A stretch of 64,000 nt of DNA from JAVJSU01 sp040219275. Lineage in GTDB: Bacteria; Chloroflexota; Anaerolineae; Aggregatilineales; Phototrophicaceae. Shown one piece after another: positions 25,706-35,613 of this stretch. Numbering within the stretch: position 1 is the stretch's first letter; each line of letters opens with the position of its first letter. Both the position numbers and the translations under genes were made by a program. The DNA is taken from positions 1 to 64,000 of the forward strand of contig JAVJSU010000043.1 of assembly GCA_040219275.1 (NCBI GenBank), in the 5' to 3' direction. The notes beneath the pieces are model-generated. The model made no database searches and was not told the DNA's origin. It saw only the letters and a list, made by a program, of their open reading frames with translations.

Positions 25706-26758
25706 TCACCGCAACGCATCAATTAGCCCATAAATACTCTCATGCGTGGACTGAACTTCGCCAACACGCAACGTCCAAACTGCCCCGTTCGCGCTTTCAT
25801 TGATGCTAATCTGCGCGTGTGGCACATCCGCCGAGTCATCCGTGTGCAGACGATACCCCGCCCGTTCCAGCGCCCGTCGCGTCCACTCATACGGTAATCC
25901 GTTCCCGCTTAAATGTATGCTGGCGCTCTGGATTTGGCGCAAAACAAACGACCCCGTAACCGGATCAAATTGCACGCCTTCGCTATCAAACGCCTTGCTG
26001 AACGCACCCTCCAGCACAAGGTCTTCCGGCGCACCGATCATCAACGGCAAGCCCTCCGCCATCAACCAGATGCGATCCGCCGTCCTCAGCGCGAGGTCAA
26101 GATCATGCGTGGAAAGCAAAATCGCGCTCCCTGTCGTGTGGGCAAGCGTGCGTAACATCTGCATAATTTCCACACGGCGCGGCAAATCCAGAAAGGCTGT
26201 CGGCTCATCCAGTAGCATCACATCGGGGTCTTGCGCCAGCGCCCGTGCAATCATGATTTTCTGACGCTGACCGTCACTCAGTTCACTCACCGGACGCTCT
26301 GCAATATCGACGGCATCAACCGCTTCTACTGCCCACATCACTTTGCGCTCATCATCGTCGCTCAACCGCCCCGACCAATCCGTATAGGGATGCCTGCCGA
26401 GCGTCACCAATTCATAACCCGTCATGAAACCGGTATTCGGATGTTCCGTGAGTACAAGGCTGAGATGCTTCGCCCGTTCACTGACGGAGAATGACTGAAT
26501 CGGCGTGTCCATCAGCAACACTTCGCCGGAAAGCGCGTTTTGCATCCCTGCCAGCGTGCGTAATAAGGTGGATTTCCCCGCGCCGTTGGGACCAATCAAA
26601 CAGACCAGTTCACCCCGTTGGAGCGTGGCATCAATCCCCGCCTTAACGACAATCTGTGGTTTGCGGGCAGGGGCATAGCCAATCGTCAAATCACGCGTGT
26701 GTAAAACGGGTACATCGCTGGCATGTACTGTAGAGAGCGTATTCAGGTGATTTTGCAT
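25706..26758 (-). CDS. ABC transporter ATPase, FepC/BtuD-type, with C-terminal extension
   Basis: ATPase subunit of an iron-siderophore/cobalamin/heme type importer. Walker A GPNGAGKST (residues 56-64), signature LSDGQ (160-164, where the consensus has LSGGQ), Walker B VMLLDEP (180-186) and the switch His218. About 95 further residues (255-350) form an unrecognised C-terminal domain. The permease and binding protein that such an importer needs are not adjacent. It begins 4 bases after the stop of a small membrane protein gene and forms an operon with it. Confidence 0.9.
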   Translation of the reverse strand: MQNHLNTLSTVHASDVPVLHTRDLTIGYAPARKPQIVVKAGIDATLQRGELVCLIGPNGAGKSTLLRTLAGMQNALSGEVLLMDTPIQSFSVSERAKHLSLVLTEHPNTGFMTGYELVTLGRHPYTDWSGRLSDDDERKVMWAVEAVDAVDIAERPVSELSDGQRQKIMIARALAQDPDVMLLDEPTAFLDLPRRVEIMQMLRTLAHTTGSAILLSTHDLDLALRTADRIWLMAEGLPLMIGAPEDLVLEGAFSKAFDSEGVQFDPVTGSFVLRQIQSASIHLSGNGLPYEWTRRALERAGYRLHTDDSADVPHAQISINESANGAVWTLRVGEVQSTHESIYGLIDALR

Positions 26759-26762
26759 CCGC

Positions 26763-27104
26763 TTATGTCCACATACTCAACATGGCGCTGGTCGCACTGC
26801 CCGTCGCATCCGAGCCGACGATCACCAGAAACAGGAAAATAATCAGCAGAATCCAGATCAAAATAAGGGGCCACAGAACCGCCGCGAATGCCGCACCCAC
26901 CACGCCGTTCTCAGCGATGTAAATAATCGGATTTGCCACCAGCCGTCCCATCCCTGCTTGTCCGGCAAGTGCCGAATCAAAGCGTAAATTCACCGCCCAA
27001 TTCGCAATGTCTGGACCAAACAACAGAGTCATCATAAAGACAATAAATCCAACACCCACCCCAATAAACACATATCCGCGCACGGAAAAGATCGACGATA
27101 GCAT
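26763..27104 (-). CDS. small membrane protein of the ABC ATPase operon
   Basis: Unrecognised 113-residue membrane protein with two clear hydrophobic segments (residues 10-30 and about 72-95) joined by a polar loop. I choose ATG 27104 because AAAGGAGC lies 9 bases upstream; an ATG two codons earlier sits too close to it and the frame extends further without a ribosome site. It overlaps nothing and is followed after 4 bases by the FepC-type ATPase, which suggests it is a membrane partner or subunit (inference). Confidence 0.7.
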   Translation of the reverse strand: MLSSIFSVRGYVFIGVGVGFIVFMMTLLFGPDIANWAVNLRFDSALAGQAGMGRLVANPIIYIAENGVVGAAFAAVLWPLILIWILLIIFLFLVIVGSDATGSATSAMLSMWT

Positions 27105-27327
27105 GGTCATCTGCTCCTTTTTAAAAGCACAACCCTTATTGTACTGAGATTTTACACCCTCTTGCACCAATAGACCGTCTGAATATTGTCTGAATTGGCG
27201 ACAATAAGATGAGTAATACCTATCAAAATCAGCAAACTACCCCGAATTAACCAATTTTCGTTATAGCTTTTGCAAACTATTCGTTACAATATGCGTAATT
27301 CTTGCCAATCGAACCCGTTGCGTACTC

Positions 27328-30300
27328 ATGCAGACAGCATCAGCACCACAAATCAACGCGCGTTACGTCCTTCAGGATCGGATCGGCGTGGGGGGGATGG
27401 GGACGGTCTACCGTGCTCAGGACTTACTCACACGCGTCCCGGTTGCCCTTAAGCACGTCACCGTATCAGAAAGTCAATCGCTGGAATTCAAGACCATTTC
27501 GCTCTCAAGCGTCAGCGGACAGGTGGATTTGCGGTTGGCGCTGGCGCAAGAATTTAAAACGCTCGCCTCGCTCCGTCACCCGCATATCATCAGCGTGCTG
27601 GATTATGGCTTTGATACCGCCGGCATCCCGTACTACACGATGGAACTGCTGGAAAACTCGCAAAATTTTCTGCGTGCCATGCGCGGACGATCACCCGAAG
27701 AAAAAATTGACCTGATTAATCAGGTGTTGCAAGCCCTCAGTTATCTGCATCGTCGCGGAATCATCCACCGTGACCTTAAACCGGCGAACGTGCTGGTCGT
27801 CAATCATCAAGCAAAAGTGCTGGATTTCGGTCTCGCCGTAGCGCGTGATTACAAAAATCCGGCGCAGGATAAAATCGTCGGCACACTCGCCTATATGGCA
27901 CCGGAAGTCCTGCAAGACGGTTACATCAGCGAAGCCTCGGATTTATTCGCGGTCGGCATGATGACCTATGAACTTTTTGCCGGATATTATCCCTTTAAGA
28001 CCAGTGATATTCCCCACCTCATCCGGCAACTGCTCGCCGCGCCGCCGGATGTCGAGCAATTGAACATCAGCCCTGCCTTCAAAGCGGTGTTATGCAAACT
28101 TTTGGAGCATTCGCCACAACGTCGTTATCAGGACGCGGCACAGGTCGTCACGGATTTACGCCATGCGTTTGGCTTGCCCACCCCTGAAGAAACCATCACC
28201 ATCCGCGAGAGCTTTTTGCAGGCGGCGCAATTTGTGGGGCGGGAAGCAGAGATGAGTAGCCTCAGCACGGCGCTCAAACACACGAAAAATATGCAGGGTA
28301 GCGCGTGGTTAATCGGCGGCGAAAGTGGCGTAGGTAAATCCCGCTTACTCGATGAACTTCGCACGTTGGCGCTGGTAGAAGGGGCAATCACCCTGCGCGG
28401 GCAAAGCGTGAGTGGCGGTGGCTTGCCCTATCGTTTGTGGCGCGAATCGATGCGCTTGCTGATTTTGCTCACGACAATCAGCGACGTAGAAGCCGGCATC
28501 CTCAAGGAGATTGTGCCGGACATCAGCGACCTGCTCAACCGTCCCGTGCCGGATGTCCCCGCATTAGACGGCAAGGCGAGTCAGCAACGCCTCGTCCTGA
28601 CGATCACCGAAGTATTTCGTCGCCAAACACAGCCCATCGTCGTCCTGCTAGAAGATTTACAATGGTCGATAGAAAGCCTCGAACCGCTCAAGCAGATTAT
28701 TCAATTTATCGACACGTTGCCCGTGTTGATCGTCGCCACCTTCCGCGATGATGAACGGCAAGATTTACCGGATATACTACCGGACATGAAGTGGATTAAG
28801 CTCAACCGCCTGAGCAAAAGCGCCATCGCCCAACTGAGCGAGTCCATGCTCGGCGAGATTGGCAAGAGTCGCGCGATTGTGGATTTACTCCAGCGTGAAA
28901 CCGAGGGCAACACCTTTTTCATCATCGAAGTCGTGCGCGTATTGGCGGAAGACGCGGGCAATCTGGAAAATATCGGCGTGATGACCCTGCCCACCAGCGT
29001 GGTCGTGGGCGGAATCAACGCGGTGATCCGTCGCCGCCTCAACCGCATCCCGCAAGCCGATCAACCCATGTTGAAATTGGCGGCAGTCGTGGGTCGTCAG
29101 CTTGATCTTGCGGTGCTGGAACATCTACGCGGCGATGTCGACCTCGGTAGATGGTTGAGCGTCTGTGAATCGGCGGCGGTGCTGGGCGTTTATGATGGCA
29201 TCTGGCAATTCACCCATGATAAACTGCGCGAAGCCCTGATCGTCGATTTGACCGCAGATGAAATTATCGATTTTAATGCACAGGTCGCGCAGGCAGTCGA
29301 GAGCCTCTATCCCAATGACGATGATCGCGCCATCGCACTGGCGGAACACTGGTTTGCCGCGCAAGTACCGGAAAAAGTCGGGCATTACGCGGTGATCTCC
29401 GGCGAACGTCTGCTGGGGCTAAGTGCCTATTTGCAGGGACGCGAATTGCTCAACCGTGCGCTGGGGTTGCTCCCTGAAGGCAGACACAATCACATTCGCA
29501 GATCACTTCTGAATTTACTCGGCGAATTTGAGGGACGGCTGGGCAATTATCCGCTGGCGATTTCGCTCTATAACGACAGTCTGGAATTAGCAAACGCCTA
29601 TAGCGATCCTAGCGGAATCTCCGAAGTGCTCAACGGGCTGGCATTCGTCGAGTATCTGGCAGATGATTTTGAACAGGCACGGGTGCACAGCGAAGCCGCC
29701 TTGATGCTGGCACAATCCGCGCAGGACGATAAAAACAGCGGACGGGCGCTCAATAATCTGGGCGTGGTGGCGGAAATGGAAGAGGATTTTATCATCGCCC
29801 GCGAATTTTACCGCCAGAGCTTGATGATCTTCCAGAATCTTGGCGACAAACGCGGAGAAGCCTCCTGCCTGAACAACCTCGGCACGGTGGCGGATAGTCT
29901 GGGCGAATATGCCGAATCGCGCGATTATTACCAGCACAGCCTCAAAATTTGCCGCGAGATTAATTACAGTTTTGGCGTAGCGGTCTTGCTCAATAATCTG
30001 GGCGTGGTCACGGAACGCCTGAACGATTACACCGCCGCCCATTATTATTACACCGAAGGCTTGCGAATCACGCGAGACATCGCAGACCGGCGTGGCACGG
30101 CACATTGTCTGGCGAATCGGGTGTTTACCGCGATAAAATTGGGCAAAATCACAGAAGCCCGCACCAGCTTACGCGAATCCATCCTGCTGACACAAATCAT
30201 CGAAACGCGCTATATTCTGCCGCATGTGTTGATGGGAATTGCCCGTTTGTATCTTCACGATGGCACGATAGAAGCCAGCGCGGAGTTACTCGGCTTTATG

Positions 30301-30465
30301 CTGGAATTGCCGGATTTAGACTCCGATTTTATGTCCCTGCGTTTTCAACCCATGTACGAAGAACTCAAAACACAGCTTGATATTGACCCGTTGGAAGCCG
30401 CTTTTGCACACGGACGCACCTTCGAACTCGATACCGTTTTCCGAAATGCACTCAATAACGTGTGA
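27328..30465 (+). CDS. Ser/Thr protein kinase fused to AAA ATPase and TPR
   Basis: A 1045-residue signalling protein. Residues 12-280 are a Hanks-type kinase with a complete active site: GVGGMGTVY (20-28), Lys42, His147-Arg148-Asp149 (HRDLKPANVLV), Asp166-Phe-Gly and APE (191-193). Residues 300-690 are an AAA/STAND-like ATPase (FVGREAEMSS, Walker A GGESGVGKS at 330-338, IVVLLEDLQW as Walker B). Residues from about 700 are tetratricopeptide repeats (RALNNLGVVAEMEED and repeats). No membrane segment. Such proteins sense a signal through the TPR part. A response regulator gene lies 210 bases downstream. Only a weak ribosome site is seen at the ATG. Confidence 0.95.
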   Translation: MQTASAPQINARYVLQDRIGVGGMGTVYRAQDLLTRVPVALKHVTVSESQSLEFKTISLSSVSGQVDLRLALAQEFKTLASLRHPHIISVLDYGFDTAGIPYYTMELLENSQNFLRAMRGRSPEEKIDLINQVLQALSYLHRRGIIHRDLKPANVLVVNHQAKVLDFGLAVARDYKNPAQDKIVGTLAYMAPEVLQDGYISEASDLFAVGMMTYELFAGYYPFKTSDIPHLIRQLLAAPPDVEQLNISPAFKAVLCKLLEHSPQRRYQDAAQVVTDLRHAFGLPTPEETITIRESFLQAAQFVGREAEMSSLSTALKHTKNMQGSAWLIGGESGVGKSRLLDELRTLALVEGAITLRGQSVSGGGLPYRLWRESMRLLILLTTISDVEAGILKEIVPDISDLLNRPVPDVPALDGKASQQRLVLTITEVFRRQTQPIVVLLEDLQWSIESLEPLKQIIQFIDTLPVLIVATFRDDERQDLPDILPDMKWIKLNRLSKSAIAQLSESMLGEIGKSRAIVDLLQRETEGNTFFIIEVVRVLAEDAGNLENIGVMTLPTSVVVGGINAVIRRRLNRIPQADQPMLKLAAVVGRQLDLAVLEHLRGDVDLGRWLSVCESAAVLGVYDGIWQFTHDKLREALIVDLTADEIIDFNAQVAQAVESLYPNDDDRAIALAEHWFAAQVPEKVGHYAVISGERLLGLSAYLQGRELLNRALGLLPEGRHNHIRRSLLNLLGEFEGRLGNYPLAISLYNDSLELANAYSDPSGISEVLNGLAFVEYLADDFEQARVHSEAALMLAQSAQDDKNSGRALNNLGVVAEMEEDFIIAREFYRQSLMIFQNLGDKRGEASCLNNLGTVADSLGEYAESRDYYQHSLKICREINYSFGVAVLLNNLGVVTERLNDYTAAHYYYTEGLRITRDIADRRGTAHCLANRVFTAIKLGKITEARTSLRESILLTQIIETRYILPHVLMGIARLYLHDGTIEASAELLGFMLELPDLDSDFMSLRFQPMYEELKTQLDIDPLEAAFAHGRTFELDTVFRNALNNV

Positions 30466-30675
30466 TTTCATTTTTTGCCACAACCGATATCGCCTCCGAA
30501 AAGTTTCCATTTTGAGCGTAAAATCCTTGCTTTAATTGTCTCCACACGTTTAATTAATTCTAAATTTGTGATATGTAAATTGTAAATTTATGCGTAAGAT
30601 CGAGAAACATGACTAAAATTAAGATTGACTTCGTTTAAGATATAAAAGAATTGTTAGATTTCGGGGCAACGCACT

Positions 30676-31053
30676 GTGGCATTAAAAGTACTCGTGGTAG
30701 ATGACCAACCCGGTATCGTTCAGGTATTAGGGATTATTTTGCAAAGAGCCGGCTACGAGCCACTTTTTGCAATCAATGGGCGCGAGGCGCTAGAGATCAT
30801 CAACCGTGAACGTCCGCATGTGGTCATCCTTGATGATATGCTCCCTGGCGAACCTGACGGCGGCGACGTGTGCCTGATCCTCAAGGAGAATCACAAAACA
30901 CGCCACATTCCCGTCATCATGCACAGCGCCGGAATGCGGATTCAAAGCGCGTCGTTCCTCAGTCACATCGGGGCAGATGCGGCATTGCAGAAGCCCTGCC
31001 CACCAAGACGCATCCTAGAAACCATCGAAGCCTGCCTAAATGAGCGTGTCTAA
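30676..31053 (+). CDS. single-domain response regulator
   Basis: A receiver domain: VLVVDDQPG (Asp9, Asp10), phosphoacceptor Asp53 in VVILDDMLPGEPDGGDV, and Lys in the LQKPCPP segment. The loop after the phosphoacceptor is longer than usual (PGEPDGGDV). No output domain. GTG start, with GGGG upstream. It follows the kinase-AAA-TPR gene and could be read as its partner (inference), though no His kinase is adjacent. Confidence 0.85.
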   Translation: MALKVLVVDDQPGIVQVLGIILQRAGYEPLFAINGREALEIINRERPHVVILDDMLPGEPDGGDVCLILKENHKTRHIPVIMHSAGMRIQSASFLSHIGADAALQKPCPPRRILETIEACLNERV

Positions 31054-31137
31054 CGCTCTAGTTTTGCATCCTTCGCCTAAACCCCTGAGTTCTGCTGGTA
31101 AATCTTCAAAATTATAACTTTCTTACGACCTCTCACG

Positions 31138-31143
31138 TATAAT
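31138..31143 (+). promoter_or_regulatory. -10 box (TATAAT)
   Basis: TATAAT 94 bases before the DUF1232-like gene. No convincing -35 hexamer is seen. Confidence 0.35.
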
Positions 31144-31237
31144 AGATGTGTTGAAGGTTCACTTCATCGCCCCACCACACCGCAAAACCCGGACTATCAA
31201 CACAATCTAATCAACTGGTACAGAAAGCAAAACGTGT

Positions 31238-31513
31238 ATGCAACGCGTATTTAAAGACATGATGGTACTCTTCCTCGGTGCATTCTCACTGATCTATTTG
31301 ATGTATCCGTCATTTGGAATGTTTGAACTCATACCGGATGCCATTCCGCTGATCGGCAGTATCGACGAAGCCGGTGCGACCATCCTGCTGATGAATGTGC
31401 TGAATTACTACAATATCGACGTGACCAACCTGTTTGATAATCAACGCCGCAAAAAACGCTCGAACAGCCTGCCCGCGCCAAAATCTAACCAACGCAACCC
31501 CGACGATCAATAA
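31238..31513 (+). CDS. DUF1232-like small membrane protein
   Basis: A 91-residue protein. The hydrophobic part with IYLMYPSFGMFELIPDAIPL and IGSIDEAGATILLMNVL follows the DUF1232 pattern, a short membrane-associated segment of unknown function. The last 25 residues are basic and polar. The nearest genes are a response regulator upstream and a lipoprotein downstream on the same strand. Confidence 0.75.
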   Translation: MQRVFKDMMVLFLGAFSLIYLMYPSFGMFELIPDAIPLIGSIDEAGATILLMNVLNYYNIDVTNLFDNQRRKKRSNSLPAPKSNQRNPDDQ

Positions 31514-31617
31514 ACGATTCTTTATTGCCCTTGTCCGCACACGCAGAACCGTTTACAGTTTGACTGGGAAAATCAGCCAGAATTCACACAGTTTTAGATA
31601 GACGAGGGAGTGCTAAT

Positions 31618-32277
31618 TTGAACGTGTTTCAGCTTTCACACGGATGGCGCGTGTTGCTTCTCATCGTTATCTTCATCCTGAGCGGCATCCTCAGCGCCTG
31701 CAATTTGAACACCACGCCGGATGAACAGGTCGAACCTATCAACACAGAAACCCCGACCCTACCGCCAAGCCCAACCTTTACCCTGACTCCATTGCCCATC
31801 ATTCCAGCATCCGCCACGCCGATTGTCGATAGCGCCCCTACATTAATCCCATTGACCACGCAGAGCAGTGTGCAAACGGATGACGGTGTTGTTCCTGTCG
31901 GTCAGCGTGTGGATACCACAGCAACCGCCAATGTCGGCAGTTCCGGCGGCAACGTAACCACCAATAATACGGAGTCGGACACCACCGGCACGCCAACCGG
32001 GTCCTTTCCAGCGACCTTCTCGGATCGCTACACCGCTACCGTCGGCGCGGGACGTACTCTGCTGGTCAATTATCTGGTGGAATTACGTGAATCCGGAGTC
32101 GGGAGCGTGTTCTTCGTGGTGCGTGATCCCAATGGCGATGAAGTGACGCGCTGGGTCATCACCGAAAGCGCCGAAGAGACCGAAGAAATTCCCGTCGAGA
32201 TCGGCGGCGAATATGAGATTCTGGTCGCGTTCGAGAATCTGCGCGGCTACTACAGCGTGGATTTTGATACAGAATAG
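31618..32277 (+). CDS. lipoprotein with Pro/Thr-rich linker
   Basis: Function unknown. The TTG start is supported by GAGGGAG 7 bases upstream. A signal peptide ends in the lipobox GILSAC (Cys28). A long Thr/Pro/Ser linker (residues 40-130) carries a beta-rich domain (about 135-219) with SVFFVVRDPNGDEVTRWVIT and EYEILVAFENLRGYYSVDF. This anchored head-on-a-stalk layout is frequent in Chloroflexota. Confidence 0.8.
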   Translation: MNVFQLSHGWRVLLLIVIFILSGILSACNLNTTPDEQVEPINTETPTLPPSPTFTLTPLPIIPASATPIVDSAPTLIPLTTQSSVQTDDGVVPVGQRVDTTATANVGSSGGNVTTNNTESDTTGTPTGSFPATFSDRYTATVGAGRTLLVNYLVELRESGVGSVFFVVRDPNGDEVTRWVITESAEETEEIPVEIGGEYEILVAFENLRGYYSVDFDTE

Positions 32278-32305
32278 CGACCTGTTTGTTTATGCTGACG
32301 GGTGC

Positions 32306-32311
32306 TATAAT
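32306..32311 (+). promoter_or_regulatory. -10 box (TATAAT)
   Basis: TGCTATAATAG 75 bases before the esterase start. The TG two bases upstream fits an extended -10 element. No good -35. Confidence 0.35.
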
Positions 32312-32385
32312 AGCGGGCGGCTACGGGTTATTTAGGGTCATAAAAGCCCGTAAATGTGTAATAATAGAAGTCGGGGTTTCTAAAC

Positions 32386-33696
32386 ATGCCGGACAAAACG
32401 ATTTACGAAAGCCCGCGGATCAAGAGGCTTCTGGATGATCTGCAACAACCGCTCAACGTTCACGGGGAGATCATCGCTCAATTCTGGGAGGAAATGAAAG
32501 CCGGCGATGTCCCTTTTTTTGAGCCGTATGAAATCCCCGATGACGAACACATCCTCGTAACCTTTCTTTATGAGGGTGACGAGACCACGAAAACGGTGAA
32601 CCTCGGCGCAAATTTCATGGGGCGGATGGATGACGACCCCATCAATTGGGTTATGCACCATATCCCGGATACGAACATCTGGTATTGGACGGAAAAAATC
32701 GCCAGAGATTTACGCACCGGGTACTTCATCACACCCAATCATCCCGCTCCCGAAAATCTCGATTCGCCGGAAAAAAGACACGCATTTCTCAAAGCCATTT
32801 GCCTGCCTGATCCGTTAAATAAAAAGGTGTTCAAGCGTCCACTGCATTCGGGTCAATTGCAGGGTGAGAACGCAACTGTTCTACAGTCTATCTTTGAAGC
32901 ACCGGATGCGATACCAGAAACCTATGCCACACAACGCGCAGGAATTGCAAAAGGCACGCTGACAAAACATAATTTGACAGGTCAATTTTATGCCTATGAG
33001 CATGTCTTCTGGGTATACACACCGCCAAATTATGACCCCCAACGCGCTGAACCGTATCCACTCTTATTTGTGTTTGATGGGTATTTATATCTGGAAGCCA
33101 TTCAACTGCCCACCATTTTGGATAATCTTCTGTCTGAAGGGAAAATACCGCCCCTCATTTGCGTGATGCTCAATAGCGAACCCGACAATCGCTCTAAAGA
33201 ACTAATGCCCAATGAAATCCTACACCGTGCCATTCAGGATGACTGGATTCCCTTCGTCCAGCATACCTATCATATATGCACCGATCCGGCACACAACATC
33301 ATCGGTGGCATGAGTCTTGGCGGGCTTGCCGCGGCTTGGAATGCTTTCAAAAATCCGCACATCTTCGGCAATGTGCTATCGCAATCCGGCTCATTCTGGT
33401 GGTTTCCTGCAACCAACAACCCGCAATTAAGCGACCCTGATGATCGTGAAGAAGGCTGGCTCATCCGCCAATTTGCCTATCGTGAAAAACTAAAGATGAA
33501 ATTTTATCTGGATGTTGGACGTTATGAACACGACGGTGAAGGCTGGAGTCACCGGAATTTGAATCGCCATATGCGCGATGTCTTGATCGCAAAGGGCTAT
33601 CCGGTGACGTATCAGGAATATGTCGGTTACCATGACCATATCTGGTGGCAACTCACCATCGTGGACGGGCTACTCGCGTTGTTCAATGATGGATAG
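32386..33696 (+). CDS. enterochelin esterase-like alpha/beta hydrolase
   Basis: Resembles Fes, which cleaves ferric catecholate siderophores in the cytosol. Residues 40-165 are the enterochelin esterase N-terminal domain (DDDPINWVMHHIPDTNIWYW). Residues 190-436 are the esterase D-type hydrolase with the nucleophile Ser310 in GGMSLGG and His416 in GYHDHIWWQ. No signal peptide, consistent with cytosolic action. It stands alone; the FepC-like ATPase is 6 kb away on the other strand. It could also be a more general ester hydrolase. Confidence 0.85.
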   Translation: MPDKTIYESPRIKRLLDDLQQPLNVHGEIIAQFWEEMKAGDVPFFEPYEIPDDEHILVTFLYEGDETTKTVNLGANFMGRMDDDPINWVMHHIPDTNIWYWTEKIARDLRTGYFITPNHPAPENLDSPEKRHAFLKAICLPDPLNKKVFKRPLHSGQLQGENATVLQSIFEAPDAIPETYATQRAGIAKGTLTKHNLTGQFYAYEHVFWVYTPPNYDPQRAEPYPLLFVFDGYLYLEAIQLPTILDNLLSEGKIPPLICVMLNSEPDNRSKELMPNEILHRAIQDDWIPFVQHTYHICTDPAHNIIGGMSLGGLAAAWNAFKNPHIFGNVLSQSGSFWWFPATNNPQLSDPDDREEGWLIRQFAYREKLKMKFYLDVGRYEHDGEGWSHRNLNRHMRDVLIAKGYPVTYQEYVGYHDHIWWQLTIVDGLLALFNDG

Positions 33697-33706
33697 CGGC
33701 GCTTCC

Positions 33707-35125
33707 TCAACACTCAATCACATTCACCGGAATATGAAACGCCAGCCCACCCTCGGAGGTTTCTTTATACTTGTCGTTCATATCCAGCGCCGTCTGCCAC
33801 ATCGTCTTGATGACCATATCCAGCGAGACTTTGGCATGTTGCGGTATGCTGACCAGCGCCAGATTCGCGGCGGTCACGGCTTTCATCGCGCCCATCGCGT
33901 TGCGCTCAATACACGGGATTTGCACCAGCCCACCAATCGGATCACACGTCAGCCCCAGATGATGCTCCATTGCAATCTCCGCCGCCATGAGTGCCTGCCC
34001 CGCCGAACCGCCCAGACATTCCGTGAGTGCCGCCGCCGCCATCGCCGACGATACACCAATCTCCGCCTGACAGCCTCCCAGCGCCGCCGAGATGGTCGCC
34101 CCTTTTTTGAATAAACTGCCGATTTCCCCCGCCACTAGCAAAAAGCGCAAAATGTCCTCATCCGTCGCATCATAAAAGGCGACGTAATACATCAACACTG
34201 CCGGAAGCACCCCCGCCGCGCCATTGGTCGGCGCAGTGACGACCCGCCCGAATGCCGCATTTTCTTCATTCACCGCCAGCGCAAAACAGCTAATCCACTT
34301 GACCACTTCCTGAAAGCCATACTGACGCGCACGGATCAACGCCAGCCATGAATCGCGCCCATCATAGTCCGCGTCACCGATCAGCTTGCGGTGCATATTC
34401 GGCGCACGGCGTTGCACCTCTAATCCACCGGGTAACTCGCCATCGGTGTGGCATCCGCGATAAATACAGCTAACCATCGCCTCCCAGATCGCCAGCAATC
34501 CCGCCCGAATTTCGGCATCATCCCGCCACACGCGCTCGTTTTCCCACACCATTTCCCAGATCGCGAAATCATGTTCTGTACAATGCGCCTGCACATCCTC
34601 CGCACAATCACACGGATGCGGCAGAGTCACATCAATTTCATCAATGCCTTCTGCTTCCCGCTCACTGACCACAAACCCGCCCCCGACAGAATAATACGTC
34701 CGGCTGATTGTCGTTTGATCGTCCAGCAGGGCATTAAACCGGATGCCATTGGGATGAAAGGGGAGGGTCTTATCCAGATGATAGACCAGATCCGTATCCG
34801 GCTGAAACGGCACGGATTTACGACCCGCTAAATTCAGAAATCCATCTGCACGCGTAGTCGTCAATAAATTGGGGATTTGCGCCACATCACACGTCACCGG
34901 ATTTTCCCCACGCAAGCCCATAATCACGGCGCGTCCCGTACCATGCCCTCTGCCAGTTTTCGCCAGTGAGCCATACAGATCAATCGTCACCTGCCTGATC
35001 GCGTCAAAGTGACCGAGCGTGTCGAGTTCTCTTAAAAATCGTTCCGCCGCCCGCCACGGTCCCATGGTGTGCGAACTAGAGGGACCTACACCTATTTTCA
35101 TCATGTCAAATACGCTAATACGCAT
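33707..35125 (-). CDS. sdaA: L-serine ammonia-lyase (iron-sulfur, single chain)
   Basis: Converts L-serine to pyruvate and ammonia using a 4Fe-4S cluster. The N-terminal beta domain starts MRISVFDMMKIGVGPSSSHT. The C-terminal part has the cluster cysteines, including CDPIGGLVQIPC and the ACxAxC-like segments, and the family run GAAGVLPAVLMYY. Single-chain form of about 472 residues. I place the start at ATG 35125: AAAGGGTGG lies 7 bases upstream, whereas the frame's earlier ATG at 35149 would include it. Likely monocistronic. Confidence 0.95.
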   Translation of the reverse strand: MRISVFDMMKIGVGPSSSHTMGPWRAAERFLRELDTLGHFDAIRQVTIDLYGSLAKTGRGHGTGRAVIMGLRGENPVTCDVAQIPNLLTTTRADGFLNLAGRKSVPFQPDTDLVYHLDKTLPFHPNGIRFNALLDDQTTISRTYYSVGGGFVVSEREAEGIDEIDVTLPHPCDCAEDVQAHCTEHDFAIWEMVWENERVWRDDAEIRAGLLAIWEAMVSCIYRGCHTDGELPGGLEVQRRAPNMHRKLIGDADYDGRDSWLALIRARQYGFQEVVKWISCFALAVNEENAAFGRVVTAPTNGAAGVLPAVLMYYVAFYDATDEDILRFLLVAGEIGSLFKKGATISAALGGCQAEIGVSSAMAAAALTECLGGSAGQALMAAEIAMEHHLGLTCDPIGGLVQIPCIERNAMGAMKAVTAANLALVSIPQHAKVSLDMVIKTMWQTALDMNDKYKETSEGGLAFHIPVNVIEC

Positions 35126-35245
35126 TATTTGCCACCCTTTATGTGTCAATCAAAAAAGTATTTTTCGTAATCATATCCAACCCCATGCACTTATGCGCGT
35201 GTTTTGATAAAGTTATTTTCTTTAATGTTTTGAAAAGGATAGAGA

Positions 35246-35304
35246 AAGTCCCCCCTCTATAATCTCGCGAACTAAAGGTCGTCCCACTGCGTAAGGGGAG
35301 ACTT
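35246..35304 (-). repeat. 59-bp repeat with inverted ends, copy 1
   Basis: Ends AAGTCCCCC and GGGGAGACTT form an inverted repeat. A 22-base piece (35251-35272) is an exact reverse complement of 51641-51662, and the similarity spans the whole element. The 489-base gap 35126-35613 otherwise holds CTAACCCC-type text (35320-35345) and no gene. A small non-autonomous mobile element (MITE) is a fair guess. Confidence 0.7.
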
Positions 35305-35613
35305 GTTCCCCTTCATTGCGAAGCGGGGAAGGGGCTAGGGGATGGGGAAACTGCTCAAACTCAAGCAACAGTTACAAAGTATTTTATAAGAAAAATTCAC
35401 TCTGCACCCGAACGTCAACACTTAACGCAAAAAACGCACATCCGCGCTCATTACACCATTTCTGCCCATTTTTAGCTCAGAGTATAGAGAATGGAATGTG
35501 ATAGCCAGTAAAGAGTAACATAAGACAATTCTTAATTTTTACAATATTAATTGTATTTCAAGTTTTTTGCTGTATCCTTAATATAAGAAGGTTTATACCT
35601 GTCTGGAGAGACT

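Noticed and set aside
29587..30105. Frame antisense to the TPR part of the kinase
   Set aside because: Composition follows from TPR codons; no domain.
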